Assembly: GCA_017539645.1 (NCBI GenBank)
Contig: JAFYCM010000083.1
Span: 1 to 63,720, forward strand
Reading direction: 5' to 3'
DNA length: 63,720 bases
From: Bacteroidales bacterium
Lineage (GTDB): Bacteria > Bacteroidota > Bacteroidia > Bacteroidales > Marinilabiliaceae
Position 1 is the stretch's first letter, and each line of letters begins with the position of its first letter. Below the pieces are notes generated by a model. It saw only the letters and a list, made by a program, of their open reading frames with translations, was not told where the DNA came from and searched no databases. Of this stretch, positions 1 through 8,551 are shown piece by piece. The position numbers were made by a program, and so were the translations under genes.

Positions 1-390
1 ACTTAGTGCATAGCATTTTACAAACGTACCGCTGCGTTCTTTAGCGCGTGCAAAAATATTGTTGGGATTTTTGGGGTCTTGCGCCATCCAAAAGCAGTTG
101 AGGTCGCTGAGGCGGTCACCCTCGCCGCGTACAACAACCATAGCATCGTATTCAATGATGGTCTTGCCGCTCATCTTCTCGTTGCGCCACAGCGTCAAAC
201 CTTTAGGCGAGACAATCTCCACCGTGTCGGCATCGAACGAGACTTTGTAGTCTGGCGCTTCACTCTCGACCGTCCAATAACGCTTAAACTCTTTCTTGTT
301 CAAACCCGATGGCGCATCGCTCTGAGCATAGGTATTGGTTGCCACGACGGCTAACGCAGCTATCAAAATTGCTACTTTGATATAATTCAT
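1..390 (-). CDS. secreted lectin-fold-like protein, N-terminal part (DUF6250-like)
   Basis: Partial gene: the ATG is at 390 and the reading frame runs off the left edge, giving 130 residues without a stop. Residues 1-22 form a signal peptide ending in a YAQ-type cleavage site. The mature part reads KRYWTVESE, then SPKGLTLWRNEKMSG, and a stretch ending DLNCFWMAQDP. This pattern resembles Bacteroidetes proteins with a concanavalin-like/DUF6250 domain that occur in polysaccharide-use loci. The family assignment rests on memory of these motifs and only part of the domain is visible. The protein is likely exported to the periplasm or cell surface. It sits upstream of no visible partner; nfeD ends 57 bases before its start on the same strand. 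Substrate unknown. Confidence 0.6.
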   Translation of the reverse strand, partial: MNYIKVAILIAALAVVATNTYAQSDAPSGLNKKEFKRYWTVESEAPDYKVSFDADTVEIVSPKGLTLWRNEKMSGKTIIEYDAMVVVRGEGDRLSDLNCFWMAQDPKNPNNIFARAKERSGTFVKCYALS

Positions 391-447
391 CTGTTATGGT
401 ATTGTCTGTAAATATTTAGTTTGAAAATGGGGAATTGTAGCAATGAT

Positions 448-933
448 TTATTTATCAATGCTGTCCGATTGAGTTGGCTTCACCACCACCACGTTGTCTT
501 CTATGCCAATAACCTCAAGCTCAGCACCTTCGTCGACAAATGATATGGCGCGACCTTCATACTCTTTTCCATCAATACTTATGCGGCCAACGAGGTTCAT
601 GCGGGTCAGTGCGCGAGCTGGAGTGCCCGTTGCTATCTGCATATTATTATTCTCATCGGAAACGCGCGAACTGATGGTTGTATTGAGGTGCATAACCTTA
701 GAGAATCGTGAATTTATAAGTATGTACCACAAAATGGCGAAAAGCACAATGCTGGCAACTACCGCTACAACGCCCCACAACAGGCCGTAGCGCGAAAATG
801 TGATGTAATAGGCAAAGAGCGTAAGTATGCCGCCACCAATGCCGCAGATGCCAAAACCAGGAATCACCACCACTTCCATAAGTAGCAGACTAACGCCTAT
901 AAGCAATGCCAATATTATGGTTACGATTGTCAT
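448..933 (-). CDS. NfeD-like membrane protein
   Basis: 161 residues. Three hydrophobic segments (about residues 3-21, 27-46 and 50-71) are followed by a soluble C-terminal domain (about 95-150) with the small OB-fold pattern of NfeD proteins (GRISIDGKEYEGRA, then GAELEVIGIEDNVVVV). NfeD family members act in membrane quality control and microdomain assembly, usually with a stomatin/flotillin-type partner. No stomatin gene is visible here. The gene starts 11 bases after the stop of the upstream TPR/PD40/SPOR gene, so the two are probably co-transcribed. The family is clear; the role in this organism is inferred only from the family. Confidence 0.85.
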   Translation of the reverse strand: MTIVTIILALLIGVSLLLMEVVVIPGFGICGIGGGILTLFAYYITFSRYGLLWGVVAVVASIVLFAILWYILINSRFSKVMHLNTTISSRVSDENNNMQIATGTPARALTRMNLVGRISIDGKEYEGRAISFVDEGAELEVIGIEDNVVVVKPTQSDSIDK

Positions 934-944
934 ATCTATAAATA

Positions 945-3530
945 TTATTCAAGTTTCTGTGCCTCAGAGAGTTTTATCTGCTCGCCCGACGCGAATGCCA
1001 CTACGAATGCGCTTGTAAATCCTGCCGATCTAACTTCGTTGAGATGACTAATAGCCTCATCATACGTACGATAGCTACCAACGTAGTATTTGGTGAGTTT
1101 TTTCTCAGGAATGAAGTATGTAGTTATATCGCTAAAAGCCGCGAGTTTCTTCTTGTCGGGACTGCTCTTGAATGCACCGAGCTGAATGCGATACACCGGT
1201 TTGCCATCTGTTGGCGTTTGCAGCGCAGAATCGGCCGACTTGGCTTGTGCAGGTTTTGCCTCCTCAACTGGCTTTGCAGGCTCTTGAGCTATCACGGGCT
1301 TCGGTTCTTCCACTATGGTGGTATCCTTCGTCTCTTGCGCTTCAATATCGGCAGCTGCATACGTAGAAATCACTTTGTTTGGCTGAATGGTAGTGGTATC
1401 TATGCGGCTGAGAGCTTCGGCAACCGATGATGGTTCGGCACTATGAACCTTAGCTGGCAATGGGAATGTGCCGTTTTTGTGGCTACTATAACGCACAAGA
1501 GCCTTACGATAGTTGCCGATGGCTGTTTTCTTCAGCAAGGCAGCATTTTTATATGTCTCTTCATTGTGGCTCTTGCTATAACTATCGGCACGCGCGTAGG
1601 TCTTGGCAGCAACGGCGCGAACTGCATCGGTCTCGCTGAAATCCGTTTCTGGTTCGCGTTCGCGTGCAGCTTCATAATAGTCATCGAAGATGTCATATTT
1701 AGCATCGAACGAACGGTGCAAAAGTGTAGTCGAAGCCTTGTCCAACATGATACTACGCTCGTTTATTTCGTTTGGCGTAAGTTCTTTTGGCTCACCATTC
1801 TCGTCAATAGAATTAAGCGTTTCGCCTTGCAAGGCAAATTCCTCGAATTTCGTCTTCTCGAGACTCAGGATCTCAGCCCATGCATATAAACTATCAGCCT
1901 CCTGCAATTCGCGTTGGTCGTCGGCGGAGAACAACTCTGCATAAAATGCATCATCTGAGTGTGCATCGGCAAAGAAGCTGCGGTCGTACATCATGTAGTA
2001 ATTAGGATTTAGCAGTTTAGCCCAATCGATAGCCGTACTTTGCGCCGCATGATCAATCTCGCCAAGTGTCTGATATTCGCCACTTTCTATAAGTTCCATG
2101 AGGCGTTGAATCTCCAATCTGCGAGCGATGTTGTATTTCTCATTCTCACCGTCTTCGAGCGTATACACTCGACGTTCTATTGTAAGTATGCCGCTAATCA
2201 ACTCATTACGCTGATCGTTATCACTAATATTCATGAATTGCTTACGACGCTTAGCCATTTCAGCCGAAAGACTATCTTTCTCGTGCTTCATGTCGAGAGC
2301 TTGGCGAAAAGTCTCTTTAGCTTCGGCACTGCGGAAATGTTCCCACTGCGTATAGGTAAGCGAGTCGTTCACCACAAAATCAAACTTCTTCTGCTCCTTA
2401 GTTATGCTGACCGTAGCTTTCTGTTTTCCACCTATTACAGTGAAATCATCGCGCATATTAGCAAGCGATTTATCTATATTGAGCGCTGCTGCGCGTCGAA
2501 TCTCCTCTGTGCTTTGGGCAAAATTTCTAATTACACTATTGTCCCAGAGAATCTCATAAACCATAACAGAATCGGCAGAAGTCTCGCGATTGCTGGCAAA
2601 CCACGCGCGCGAACGGAATTCGTCGGCAACAAATAGATAATCATCTGCAGCAGAATTGAACGGCACTCCGAGGTTTACAGGCGTTGAGAATGTTCGCGAC
2701 TCGGCATCGTAAGTTGTGCGATAAATATCATATCCGCCCATACCACCTTCGCGGTTCGATGAGAAATAGAGCGACACGCCATCGGTCATAAGTATAGGCG
2801 TTTTCTCGTCGGCAGCCGATTGCAAACCTTGCAGCGGAGTCATCTCGCTCCAACCATCGAGCAGACGCTCAACTTTATAGAGTTTCTCACGTCCCGCATC
2901 GTTGGGCAGAGAGAAATAGGCGGCATCGCCACGCTCGGTTCTGTATAAAATGCCATTAGGATTCACATCCGACTCAAAAAAGTCGCTATTGTATTGCACC
3001 GACCCAACTTCGCGCGACGGATTATATACCGACAGAATGCTATCAGGCGTCACGCGATACTTATCTATCACTCTGACGCTAAATATTTTACTTGCAAGCG
3101 ACACCGATGCTGCACACTCTGCCTTGTATTGCTTGGCCTTAGCAATGAGCGATTCGTCTTTGGCCGTACGCAGAAACTTGTCGAACGTCTGCACAGCGAG
3201 TTCAAATTCGTATTGCAACTGGTATGCGCGACCGAGGTAAAAATTACTATTGGCCTGCATACCTTTTATTTGTGCAAACTTCAAGCGGCGCGCACCTTCG
3301 CTAAGGTTCTTGCCTAAGCATACATACGATGCACCGAGGTAGTAGTTTAGCTTGGCATCGCGGTCGTGTTTTATGGCTGCTTGCTCGAGTTGTTTTATTG
3401 CTTCGGTATACTGTCCTGCTTCAAAGTGAGCTATTGCGGGCTTAATATTTACTTGCGATATGGCTGCTGTCGATATTGATATTATGACAGCAACGAGAGC
3501 TAATTTTAGCGTGTTCAACGATTGCTTCAT
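945..3530 (-). CDS. TPR/PD40-propeller protein with C-terminal SPOR domain
   Basis: 861 residues from the ATG at 3530. A longer reading from 3554 is unlikely, because the -7 promoter box (3552-3559) overlaps that codon. Residues 1-24 are a signal peptide. TPR-like repeats (about 30-125) are followed by PD40/WD40-like propeller blades (about 170-330, with YFSSNREGGMGGYDIYR) and a long charged helical region (about 380-640). A linker rich in E, K, P and A precedes a SPOR domain in the last 80 residues (KPVYRIQLGAFKS to YYVGSYRTYDEA). SPOR domains bind denuded septal peptidoglycan. TPR plus PD40 is the architecture of T9SS-associated PorE-like proteins, but PorE ends in an OmpA-type domain, so this may be a SPOR-ended relative. 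A cell-wall-anchored scaffold of the periplasm is the likeliest role. It forms an operon with nfeD. Confidence 0.8.
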   Translation of the reverse strand: MKQSLNTLKLALVAVIISISTAAISQVNIKPAIAHFEAGQYTEAIKQLEQAAIKHDRDAKLNYYLGASYVCLGKNLSEGARRLKFAQIKGMQANSNFYLGRAYQLQYEFELAVQTFDKFLRTAKDESLIAKAKQYKAECAASVSLASKIFSVRVIDKYRVTPDSILSVYNPSREVGSVQYNSDFFESDVNPNGILYRTERGDAAYFSLPNDAGREKLYKVERLLDGWSEMTPLQGLQSAADEKTPILMTDGVSLYFSSNREGGMGGYDIYRTTYDAESRTFSTPVNLGVPFNSAADDYLFVADEFRSRAWFASNRETSADSVMVYEILWDNSVIRNFAQSTEEIRRAAALNIDKSLANMRDDFTVIGGKQKATVSITKEQKKFDFVVNDSLTYTQWEHFRSAEAKETFRQALDMKHEKDSLSAEMAKRRKQFMNISDNDQRNELISGILTIERRVYTLEDGENEKYNIARRLEIQRLMELIESGEYQTLGEIDHAAQSTAIDWAKLLNPNYYMMYDRSFFADAHSDDAFYAELFSADDQRELQEADSLYAWAEILSLEKTKFEEFALQGETLNSIDENGEPKELTPNEINERSIMLDKASTTLLHRSFDAKYDIFDDYYEAAREREPETDFSETDAVRAVAAKTYARADSYSKSHNEETYKNAALLKKTAIGNYRKALVRYSSHKNGTFPLPAKVHSAEPSSVAEALSRIDTTTIQPNKVISTYAAADIEAQETKDTTIVEEPKPVIAQEPAKPVEEAKPAQAKSADSALQTPTDGKPVYRIQLGAFKSSPDKKKLAAFSDITTYFIPEKKLTKYYVGSYRTYDEAISHLNEVRSAGFTSAFVVAFASGEQIKLSEAQKLE

Positions 3531-3551
3531 TATGTCGAGTTCAAACGGCTG

Positions 3552-3559
3552 CAAATGTA
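3552..3559 (-). promoter_or_regulatory. -7 box for the TPR/PD40/SPOR gene
   Basis: Read leftward the sequence is TACATTTG, a match to the Bacteroidota -7 consensus TAnnTTTG. It lies about 20 bases before the ATG at 3530, giving a very short leader. I see no good -33 TTTG at the expected 19-21 base spacing. Confidence 0.5.
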
Positions 3560-3660
3560 ACTATTTTAGTGTGTATAGTTAATTATTGTTTATAGTTAAG
3601 TTGCAGTGCGTCTTTCCATTTTGTTAGTGTTTTATAAGTATCACCAAAGCATAAAATAAA

Positions 3661-3692
3661 AATAGCCGCCTTCTCGGAAGAAAGCGGCTATT
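3661..3692 (-). terminator. intrinsic terminator after the TPR lipoprotein gene
   Basis: AATAGCCGC (3661-3669) pairs with GCGGCTATT (3684-3692). It lies 20 bases past the stop of the leftward gene and is followed on the minus strand by a T-rich tract (TTTATTTTAT). A T-rich tail also exists on the plus side, so it could work in both directions. Confidence 0.8.
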
Positions 3693-3712
3693 TTTATGCT
3701 TTTCTATTGATA

Positions 3713-5440
3713 TTACTCAACGATTGCCTTGAAGGTAGAATCCTTGAAGTATTTGAAGAATTCCATATCGGTCTTAGCATACTCTTTCCATTTAGCGTCG
3801 AGAGTAGTTGCTTTGCGAAGGTTCTCGAATACCATGTCAGCTTCACCCTTGTTAGCACCGCAGATAGCTTTCAAATAGTATTTGAAGCCAATCTCTTCGT
3901 TGTTAGCATTGAGGATAGAGATAGCAGCATCGAACTTGTCGAGGAGAATCTTAACAAGAGCAGCGTTGCAGCTGGTGCTTGCGCCGAAGTATTGTTCTGC
4001 TTTCTCATAGTCGCCTTCGATAAGAGCGAGAACTGCGAGGTTCTGATCGAGTTCTGAACCTACACCAGCAGCTTTGCCGAAGTACTCTTTAGCTTTATCG
4101 TATTCTTTCTCTGCGATAGCTACAACACCGAGGTTGTTTTCTACGGTAGCGTTAGCTTCAACGAGCTCAGCAGCTTGGAATTTAGCTTTAGCAGCAGCAA
4201 CGTCACCATTGTTGAATGCTACAACACCTTCGTTGTTGATAGTACGCCAGTCGTTAGGGAATTTCTCAGCAGCTGATTTGTAGATCTTAGCCTGAGTTTC
4301 AGCGTCAGCGAAGAGAGTAGCTGCATAGAGGATCTCCTCTACGTTGAGAGCTGCAGGATCGTTAACTGCGAGGTTCTTCAACTCCTCTTCAGATTTGCCG
4401 ATAAGTTCAGCGTTAACTTTGATTTCTGAACGACGGAGAGCAGGAAGGATCTCGTCAGCGATTACTTTGTAAGCAGCTGAGAGGTTCTTGATTTCTTTCT
4501 CACGAACGTCAGGATCAGAATACATAGAGAGAACGCGCAAGATAAGCTCTTTGTCTTGGATGTCGCTCTTCTCCATAGCTGCCTTGAAGCCGTCCCAGTC
4601 TTCTGGAGTGCTCTTGGTAACTACGTTAGCTTCAGCCTTAGCTTTCTTGAGTTGGTTCTGAATGTATTTGGTTGCTGAGTTCTCACGATTTGAAGCAAGT
4701 TTGGTGTTGAGGTCGGTAGCACCATCAGGTGATGCATAAGCCGAAACTACAACATCTTTGAGGTTACGAGCTTCGTCAGCTTTTACAGCTGCGATGTAAT
4801 CGTTGATAGCCTTTACGTCATCTTTCTTAAGCTCACCATTGCGGATGTCAGCTTTGTTGATGAGATAGATGAGAGTTGCGCTCTGCTCTTCGTTGATAAC
4901 TTTCTGGAAAGCATCTTTACCAAGAACTGCTTGTGGCTTTTCTTGACCGAGAAGAGTAGAAGTTGCAATCACACCATGAGCGAGAGCAGGCATATCGAGT
5001 TCTGGAGAAGAGATCTCGAAGCTGTCGCTGCCTTTAGAGAATTTGATACGTACGATAAGATCCGATACGCGCATCTTGTCGTTGAAATCAATTTCTTGTT
5101 TAGCGTAGCTAATCTGACCACCGTTGGTGTAAGAGATGGTTTGATCTGCGTTATCGGTTACACCTTCGCCCTTTACTTTGATTGAAGGATAAACGGTTTC
5201 GCCACCTTCGTAGGTAAGTACTGGGGTGATTTCTGCTACTACTTTCTTGTCCCAAAGCTTAGCAGGAACGTTAGCTTTGAATGACATTGCTACTTTGCCA
5301 GCATGAGTCTCGAGGGGATCAGGAGTAACGTCATACTTCATCTGCTTAGCAGCCTCTTTCATTTTGTCCAAACTTGCGCAGCTCGAAACGATTGCAGCCA
5401 ACGCAATTGAACCAATGAGTTGGATTTTTGTTTGTTTCAT
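3713..5440 (-). CDS. outer-membrane TPR lipoprotein with OmpA-like segment
   Basis: 575 residues. The start gives a lipoprotein signal peptide with lipobox SSCAS (lipidated Cys21). The N-terminal half (about 30-170) is beta-rich and domain-like. Residues about 225-265 (SAYASPDGATDLNTKLASNR) look like the OmpA-type peptidoglycan-binding pattern. Residues about 365-545 are TPR repeats (FNNGDVAAAKAKFQAAEL and similar). Codon use is strongly biased (GCT/GTT/AAG, few rare codons) compared with neighbouring genes, which suggests very high expression. A consensus promoter lies upstream and a strong terminator downstream, so it is a single-gene unit. It resembles abundant Bacteroidales outer-membrane TPR/OmpA lipoproteins that link the outer membrane to the wall; the precise function is not known to me. 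Confidence 0.8.
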   Translation of the reverse strand: MKQTKIQLIGSIALAAIVSSCASLDKMKEAAKQMKYDVTPDPLETHAGKVAMSFKANVPAKLWDKKVVAEITPVLTYEGGETVYPSIKVKGEGVTDNADQTISYTNGGQISYAKQEIDFNDKMRVSDLIVRIKFSKGSDSFEISSPELDMPALAHGVIATSTLLGQEKPQAVLGKDAFQKVINEEQSATLIYLINKADIRNGELKKDDVKAINDYIAAVKADEARNLKDVVVSAYASPDGATDLNTKLASNRENSATKYIQNQLKKAKAEANVVTKSTPEDWDGFKAAMEKSDIQDKELILRVLSMYSDPDVREKEIKNLSAAYKVIADEILPALRRSEIKVNAELIGKSEEELKNLAVNDPAALNVEEILYAATLFADAETQAKIYKSAAEKFPNDWRTINNEGVVAFNNGDVAAAKAKFQAAELVEANATVENNLGVVAIAEKEYDKAKEYFGKAAGVGSELDQNLAVLALIEGDYEKAEQYFGASTSCNAALVKILLDKFDAAISILNANNEEIGFKYYLKAICGANKGEADMVFENLRKATTLDAKWKEYAKTDMEFFKYFKDSTFKAIVE

Positions 5441-5510
5441 AGTTTATTACTTAATTTTCAAAGTTTTATAGGATTTTTAGAGCACTTTTATTGCGTCCCA
5501 AAATTTTCCA

Positions 5511-5540
5511 CAAATATATAATTTATCGGCTTAATGTCAA
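5511..5540 (-). promoter_or_regulatory. promoter of the TPR lipoprotein gene
   Basis: Read leftward: TTGAC (its TTG at 5538-5540), 19 bases, then TATATTTG (5511-5518). Both elements and their spacing match the Bacteroidota primary sigma-factor consensus. The predicted start site near 5504 gives a leader of about 60 bases. This is the best full promoter match in the window and agrees with the biased codon use of the gene. Confidence 0.75.
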
Positions 5541-5598
5541 TTGTATGCACTTTTTTTACTGCGGAATATTCATCTATTACGTAAGTATACGATAGTTT

Positions 5599-6291
5599 CT
5601 ATTTTATAAATATCTCCACAATAGGTACGACAATGGCTGTTGCAATGCCCATCAAACCAATGGCCATGCCTGCCACAGCCCCTTCGAGTTGCCCCATTTT
5701 CATGGCTTCTCCTGTTCCTACACCGTGTGCTGCGGCCCCCATGGCTAATCCTTGTGCTACTCGGCTCTTTACACCCACTTTGCGAAGTAGCCATGGTCCT
5801 ATTATGCTACCAAACACTCCGCATACAAACACTACGACGGCGGTGAGTGCTAAAAGTCCGCCAGAACGCCCTGAAATGCCAAGTGCTATGGGCATTGTAA
5901 CTGATTTCGGTTCCATTGATAGCCAAATCTCTTCGGGACAGCCAAAGAGCATACATATTCCTACAACGCTCAAAACGCCTACTACGCTGCCTACGCCAAT
6001 GGCTGTAAGTATTGCTTTCTCGTTGCCTCTGATGTATTTTATTTGTTTATGCAATAAATATCCAAGTGCTACAACTGTTGGCCCAAGCAAAAGCGATATT
6101 ATGTGGCTCCCTTGTTCGTAGGTCTCGTAGTCGATGTCCAAAATTGAGAGTGTTGCTATAAGCAATACTATGGCTATCAACATTGGATTTGTGATAGCTT
6201 TGTGAAATCTGTTGTTAATCTTGCATCCTATGTAGTAGCAAGCTATTGTTATGAATATCAGAAAGGGTTCGCTGGTAATTAATTGACGCAT
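5599..6291 (-). CDS. lrgB: LrgB/CidB-family membrane protein
   Basis: 230 residues from the ATG at 6291; 30 extra in-frame residues upstream lie inside lrgA and look non-native. About eight hydrophobic segments cover the protein. The family signature is present: PKSVTMPIALGIS near residue 130 and the glycine-rich GAAAHGVGTGEA near residue 185. LrgB works with the small LrgA protein; in Gram-positives the pair modulates murein hydrolase activity, and relatives (plant PLGG1) transport glycolate/glycerate, while LrgAB in some bacteria imports pyruvate. The start lies 2 bases past the lrgA stop, so translation is probably coupled. Which transport role applies here is unknown. Confidence 0.9.
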   Translation of the reverse strand: MRQLITSEPFLIFITIACYYIGCKINNRFHKAITNPMLIAIVLLIATLSILDIDYETYEQGSHIISLLLGPTVVALGYLLHKQIKYIRGNEKAILTAIGVGSVVGVLSVVGICMLFGCPEEIWLSMEPKSVTMPIALGISGRSGGLLALTAVVVFVCGVFGSIIGPWLLRKVGVKSRVAQGLAMGAAAHGVGTGEAMKMGQLEGAVAGMAIGLMGIATAIVVPIVEIFIK

Positions 6292-6293
6292 AA

Positions 6294-6635
6294 CTATTTC
6301 GTCTTTTTGTCCGACATTTTGCCGACTATTACTAAAACTAACATTGTACTGAGTATGGTGGCTAATGTGATTGGTAACCAATGTTTTCCGAGTATTTCGT
6401 ATGCCACCATCAGCCCTACTCCAGGTGGTAGGAACATGATAGTCATGTTCTTAGCTAAAAATTCCGATGCTGCCGATACCGACTCTTCTCTTATCCATCC
6501 TTTTTGTAACGATGCAAACATCAATACCATGCCTATTACGTTGCCTGGCAAGAAATTCTGCATTAACATACTTATGGCTTCGCCTACAAACCAGAATATT
6601 ACTATTATGAAGAAGCCTTTTAGTCCTTGTGTCAT
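6294..6635 (-). CDS. lrgA: LrgA/CidA-family holin-like protein
   Basis: 113 residues from the ATG at 6635, which overlaps the HAD stop codon as ATGA; a start four codons earlier at 6647 is possible but breaks that coupling. Four hydrophobic segments and the family motifs NFLPGNVIGMVLMFASL and FLPPGVGLMV are visible. The known family role is an inner-membrane partner of LrgB in a carbohydrate/pyruvate-linked transport or holin-like system. HAD phosphatase, lrgA and lrgB form one compact cluster, suggesting a link to small-metabolite export or sugar-phosphate overflow, which is inference. Confidence 0.9.
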   Translation of the reverse strand: MTQGLKGFFIIVIFWFVGEAISMLMQNFLPGNVIGMVLMFASLQKGWIREESVSAASEFLAKNMTIMFLPPGVGLMVAYEILGKHWLPITLATILSTMLVLVIVGKMSDKKTK

Positions 6636-7408
6636 TTCAATATCCAATTATTGACTGCGTTCCAAATTCCATCATCGTCTATTGCTGTAGTTACGTAGCG
6701 AGCGTGATTTTTTACATTCTCGTCGGCATTTCCCATGGCTATGCCCATTTCTGCCCATTGAAGCATTTCAATGTCGTTGCCGCCATCGCCAAAGGTGGCT
6801 ATCTCATTTCTGTTGAAACCGTAATGTTTTGCAATGGCTTCGATACCTGTTACTTTGCTAACGTTGTTGGGTACAATGTCAGTAAATAGTTCATGCCAAC
6901 GCGCAGAACGACAATTAGGCAGACTGCGCATTATTGTTGGCTCTTCCTCGGGGCGAAAGAATGCAATCAACTGGTAGACGCGAGCTTTAGTTATGTTATT
7001 CATATCTACACTCGCAGGGGAAGGAAAATTTATCATATCAAATATGATGTCGGTGTCGTGGTTCGTATGGTTTATATATACGCCACTATCTTCCACGAAG
7101 CAGCAGGGGAAATTGCGCTCGGTTTGCATATAATCTACAATGCTTTCTATCTCATTATTCGGAATGGTATGCTCGTCTATTATTTTGCCATCGACGATAG
7201 TCATACCACCATTGATAGTTATCATGCCATCGAATTTCTGGTCGCCAAGGTTATTAATAGTCGAAATGTGGCGGCCACTTGCTATAAAAATGCGAATACC
7301 GGCAGTTTGTAATTTGTTTAGTGCATCGATGGTAGATTGTGGCATCTTGTGAGTTTTGAAGCTCACTAATGTTCCATCGATGTCGAAGAAAACGGCTTTT
7401 ATTGACAT
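6632..7408 (-). CDS. Cof-type HAD-superfamily sugar-phosphate phosphatase
   Basis: 258 residues. HAD motif I is FFDIDGTL (nucleophile Asp9, acid/base Asp11), motif II is ASGR (Ser44), and motif IV is FGDGGNDIEML near residue 207. The C2-type cap between motifs II and III places it in the Cof/YbjI group; the Bacteroides BT4131 hexose-phosphate phosphatase is a characterised relative of this type. It overlaps lrgA by 4 bases. Its ATG is only about 17 bases past the fcl terminator hairpin, leaving little room for a promoter of its own. The exact substrate cannot be read from sequence. Confidence 0.88.
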   Translation of the reverse strand: MSIKAVFFDIDGTLVSFKTHKMPQSTIDALNKLQTAGIRIFIASGRHISTINNLGDQKFDGMITINGGMTIVDGKIIDEHTIPNNEIESIVDYMQTERNFPCCFVEDSGVYINHTNHDTDIIFDMINFPSPASVDMNNITKARVYQLIAFFRPEEEPTIMRSLPNCRSARWHELFTDIVPNNVSKVTGIEAIAKHYGFNRNEIATFGDGGNDIEMLQWAEMGIAMGNADENVKNHARYVTTAIDDDGIWNAVNNWILK

Positions 7409-7425
7409 TTATGTGTAAGTAGTAA

Positions 7426-7461
7426 AAAAGCGACTAAGAGATGTGTCTTTTAGTCGCTTTT
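7426..7461 (-). terminator. intrinsic terminator after fcl
   Basis: AAAAGCGACTAA (7426-7437) and TTAGTCGCTTTT (7450-7461) form a 12-bp stem with a 12-base loop, with T-runs in the transcribed direction. It follows the fcl stop by about 11 bases and directly precedes the HAD gene. Confidence 0.85.
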
Positions 7462-7472
7462 GATTCTATTAT

Positions 7473-8549
7473 TTATTTAGATGTATACTCTTTGTAAACG
7501 CCTTCGATACCCTCTTTTAGGTGAATTTTGTATTTCCACCCGAGCCGAGCGAGTCGCGATACGTCCATGAGCTTTCGGGGCGTGCCATCGGGTTTCGTAG
7601 AGTCCCATTTGAGTTCGCCCTTGAATCCGATAGTTTCCTTCACCATAGCAGCAATATCTGCTATATGTAGTTCAGTGCCAGAGCCAATATTTATGTGCGT
7701 ATTGCGAATTTCCTTCATGTTGCGCTCTTTCAAAATGTCTTTGAAGTCGATATTTTCCATGAGGTAAACGCAAGCATCAGCCATGTCGTCGGAGTGTAGG
7801 AATTCGCGAAGTGGTGTTCCTGTACCCCAAAGAGTAAGCGAACCTTTTTGTATGCCATACTTATTGAGTATGCGTATGATGTCGGCTTCGTCGGCATCGC
7901 CATCGACACCTTCTACTGGACGGCGAGCTAAGTCGGCTCTAATTGCATCCATACGTCCTTCGTCGTAGGCACGGGCTAAATGCATCTTGCGAATCATAGC
8001 GGGAAGCACGTGGCTCTTCTCGAGGTCGTAGTTGTCGTTTGGTCCATAAAGATTCGTAGGCATAACAGCAATGTAATTAGTACCATGCTGAATATTCATC
8101 GATTCGCACATCTTGATGCCTGCAATTTTGGCTATTGCGTATGGCTCGTTGGTGTATTCGAGTTCCGATGTTAGCAGAGCTTCCTCGGTCATTGGCTGTT
8201 TAGCGTCGCGTGGATATATGCACGAAGAGCCCAAGAACATAAGTTTCTTGACACCCCACTTCAAGCACGCAGAGATTACTGCGCACTGGATTTGCATATT
8301 TATCATTATGAAATCGGCGCGATAGAGCGAGTTGGCCATAATGCCACCCACTTTAGCAGCAGCAAGGAATACGTATTCGGGACGCTCTTTTGCGAAAAAT
8401 TCGTCTACAGCACGAGCATCGGTGAGATCGAGTTCGCTATGCGTTTTGCCTATTATGTTGGTATAACCCTTACTTTGCAGATTTCTAACTATTGCTGAGC
8501 CAACCAAACCTTTGTGGCCAGCAACATAAATCTTACTCGACTTCTCCAT
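7473..8549 (-). CDS. fcl: GDP-L-fucose synthase
   Basis: 358 residues, a short-chain-dehydrogenase-type epimerase/reductase. It converts GDP-4-keto-6-deoxy-D-mannose to GDP-L-fucose with NADPH. The Rossmann motif GHKGLVGSA is at 11-19, the catalytic serine lies in GSSCIYP (107-113), and Tyr137-xxx-Lys141 is in EPYAIAK. The fold is longer than E. coli WcaG by an insert near residues 195-235, as in Bacteroides homologues. It follows gmd by 2 bases, so the pair forms the complete two-step GDP-mannose to GDP-fucose route. In gut Bacteroidales, fucose from this route goes to capsule and glycoproteins. A strong terminator follows. Confidence 0.95.
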   Translation of the reverse strand: MEKSSKIYVAGHKGLVGSAIVRNLQSKGYTNIIGKTHSELDLTDARAVDEFFAKERPEYVFLAAAKVGGIMANSLYRADFIMINMQIQCAVISACLKWGVKKLMFLGSSCIYPRDAKQPMTEEALLTSELEYTNEPYAIAKIAGIKMCESMNIQHGTNYIAVMPTNLYGPNDNYDLEKSHVLPAMIRKMHLARAYDEGRMDAIRADLARRPVEGVDGDADEADIIRILNKYGIQKGSLTLWGTGTPLREFLHSDDMADACVYLMENIDFKDILKERNMKEIRNTHINIGSGTELHIADIAAMVKETIGFKGELKWDSTKPDGTPRKLMDVSRLARLGWKYKIHLKEGIEGVYKEYTSK

Positions 8550-8551
8550 TT

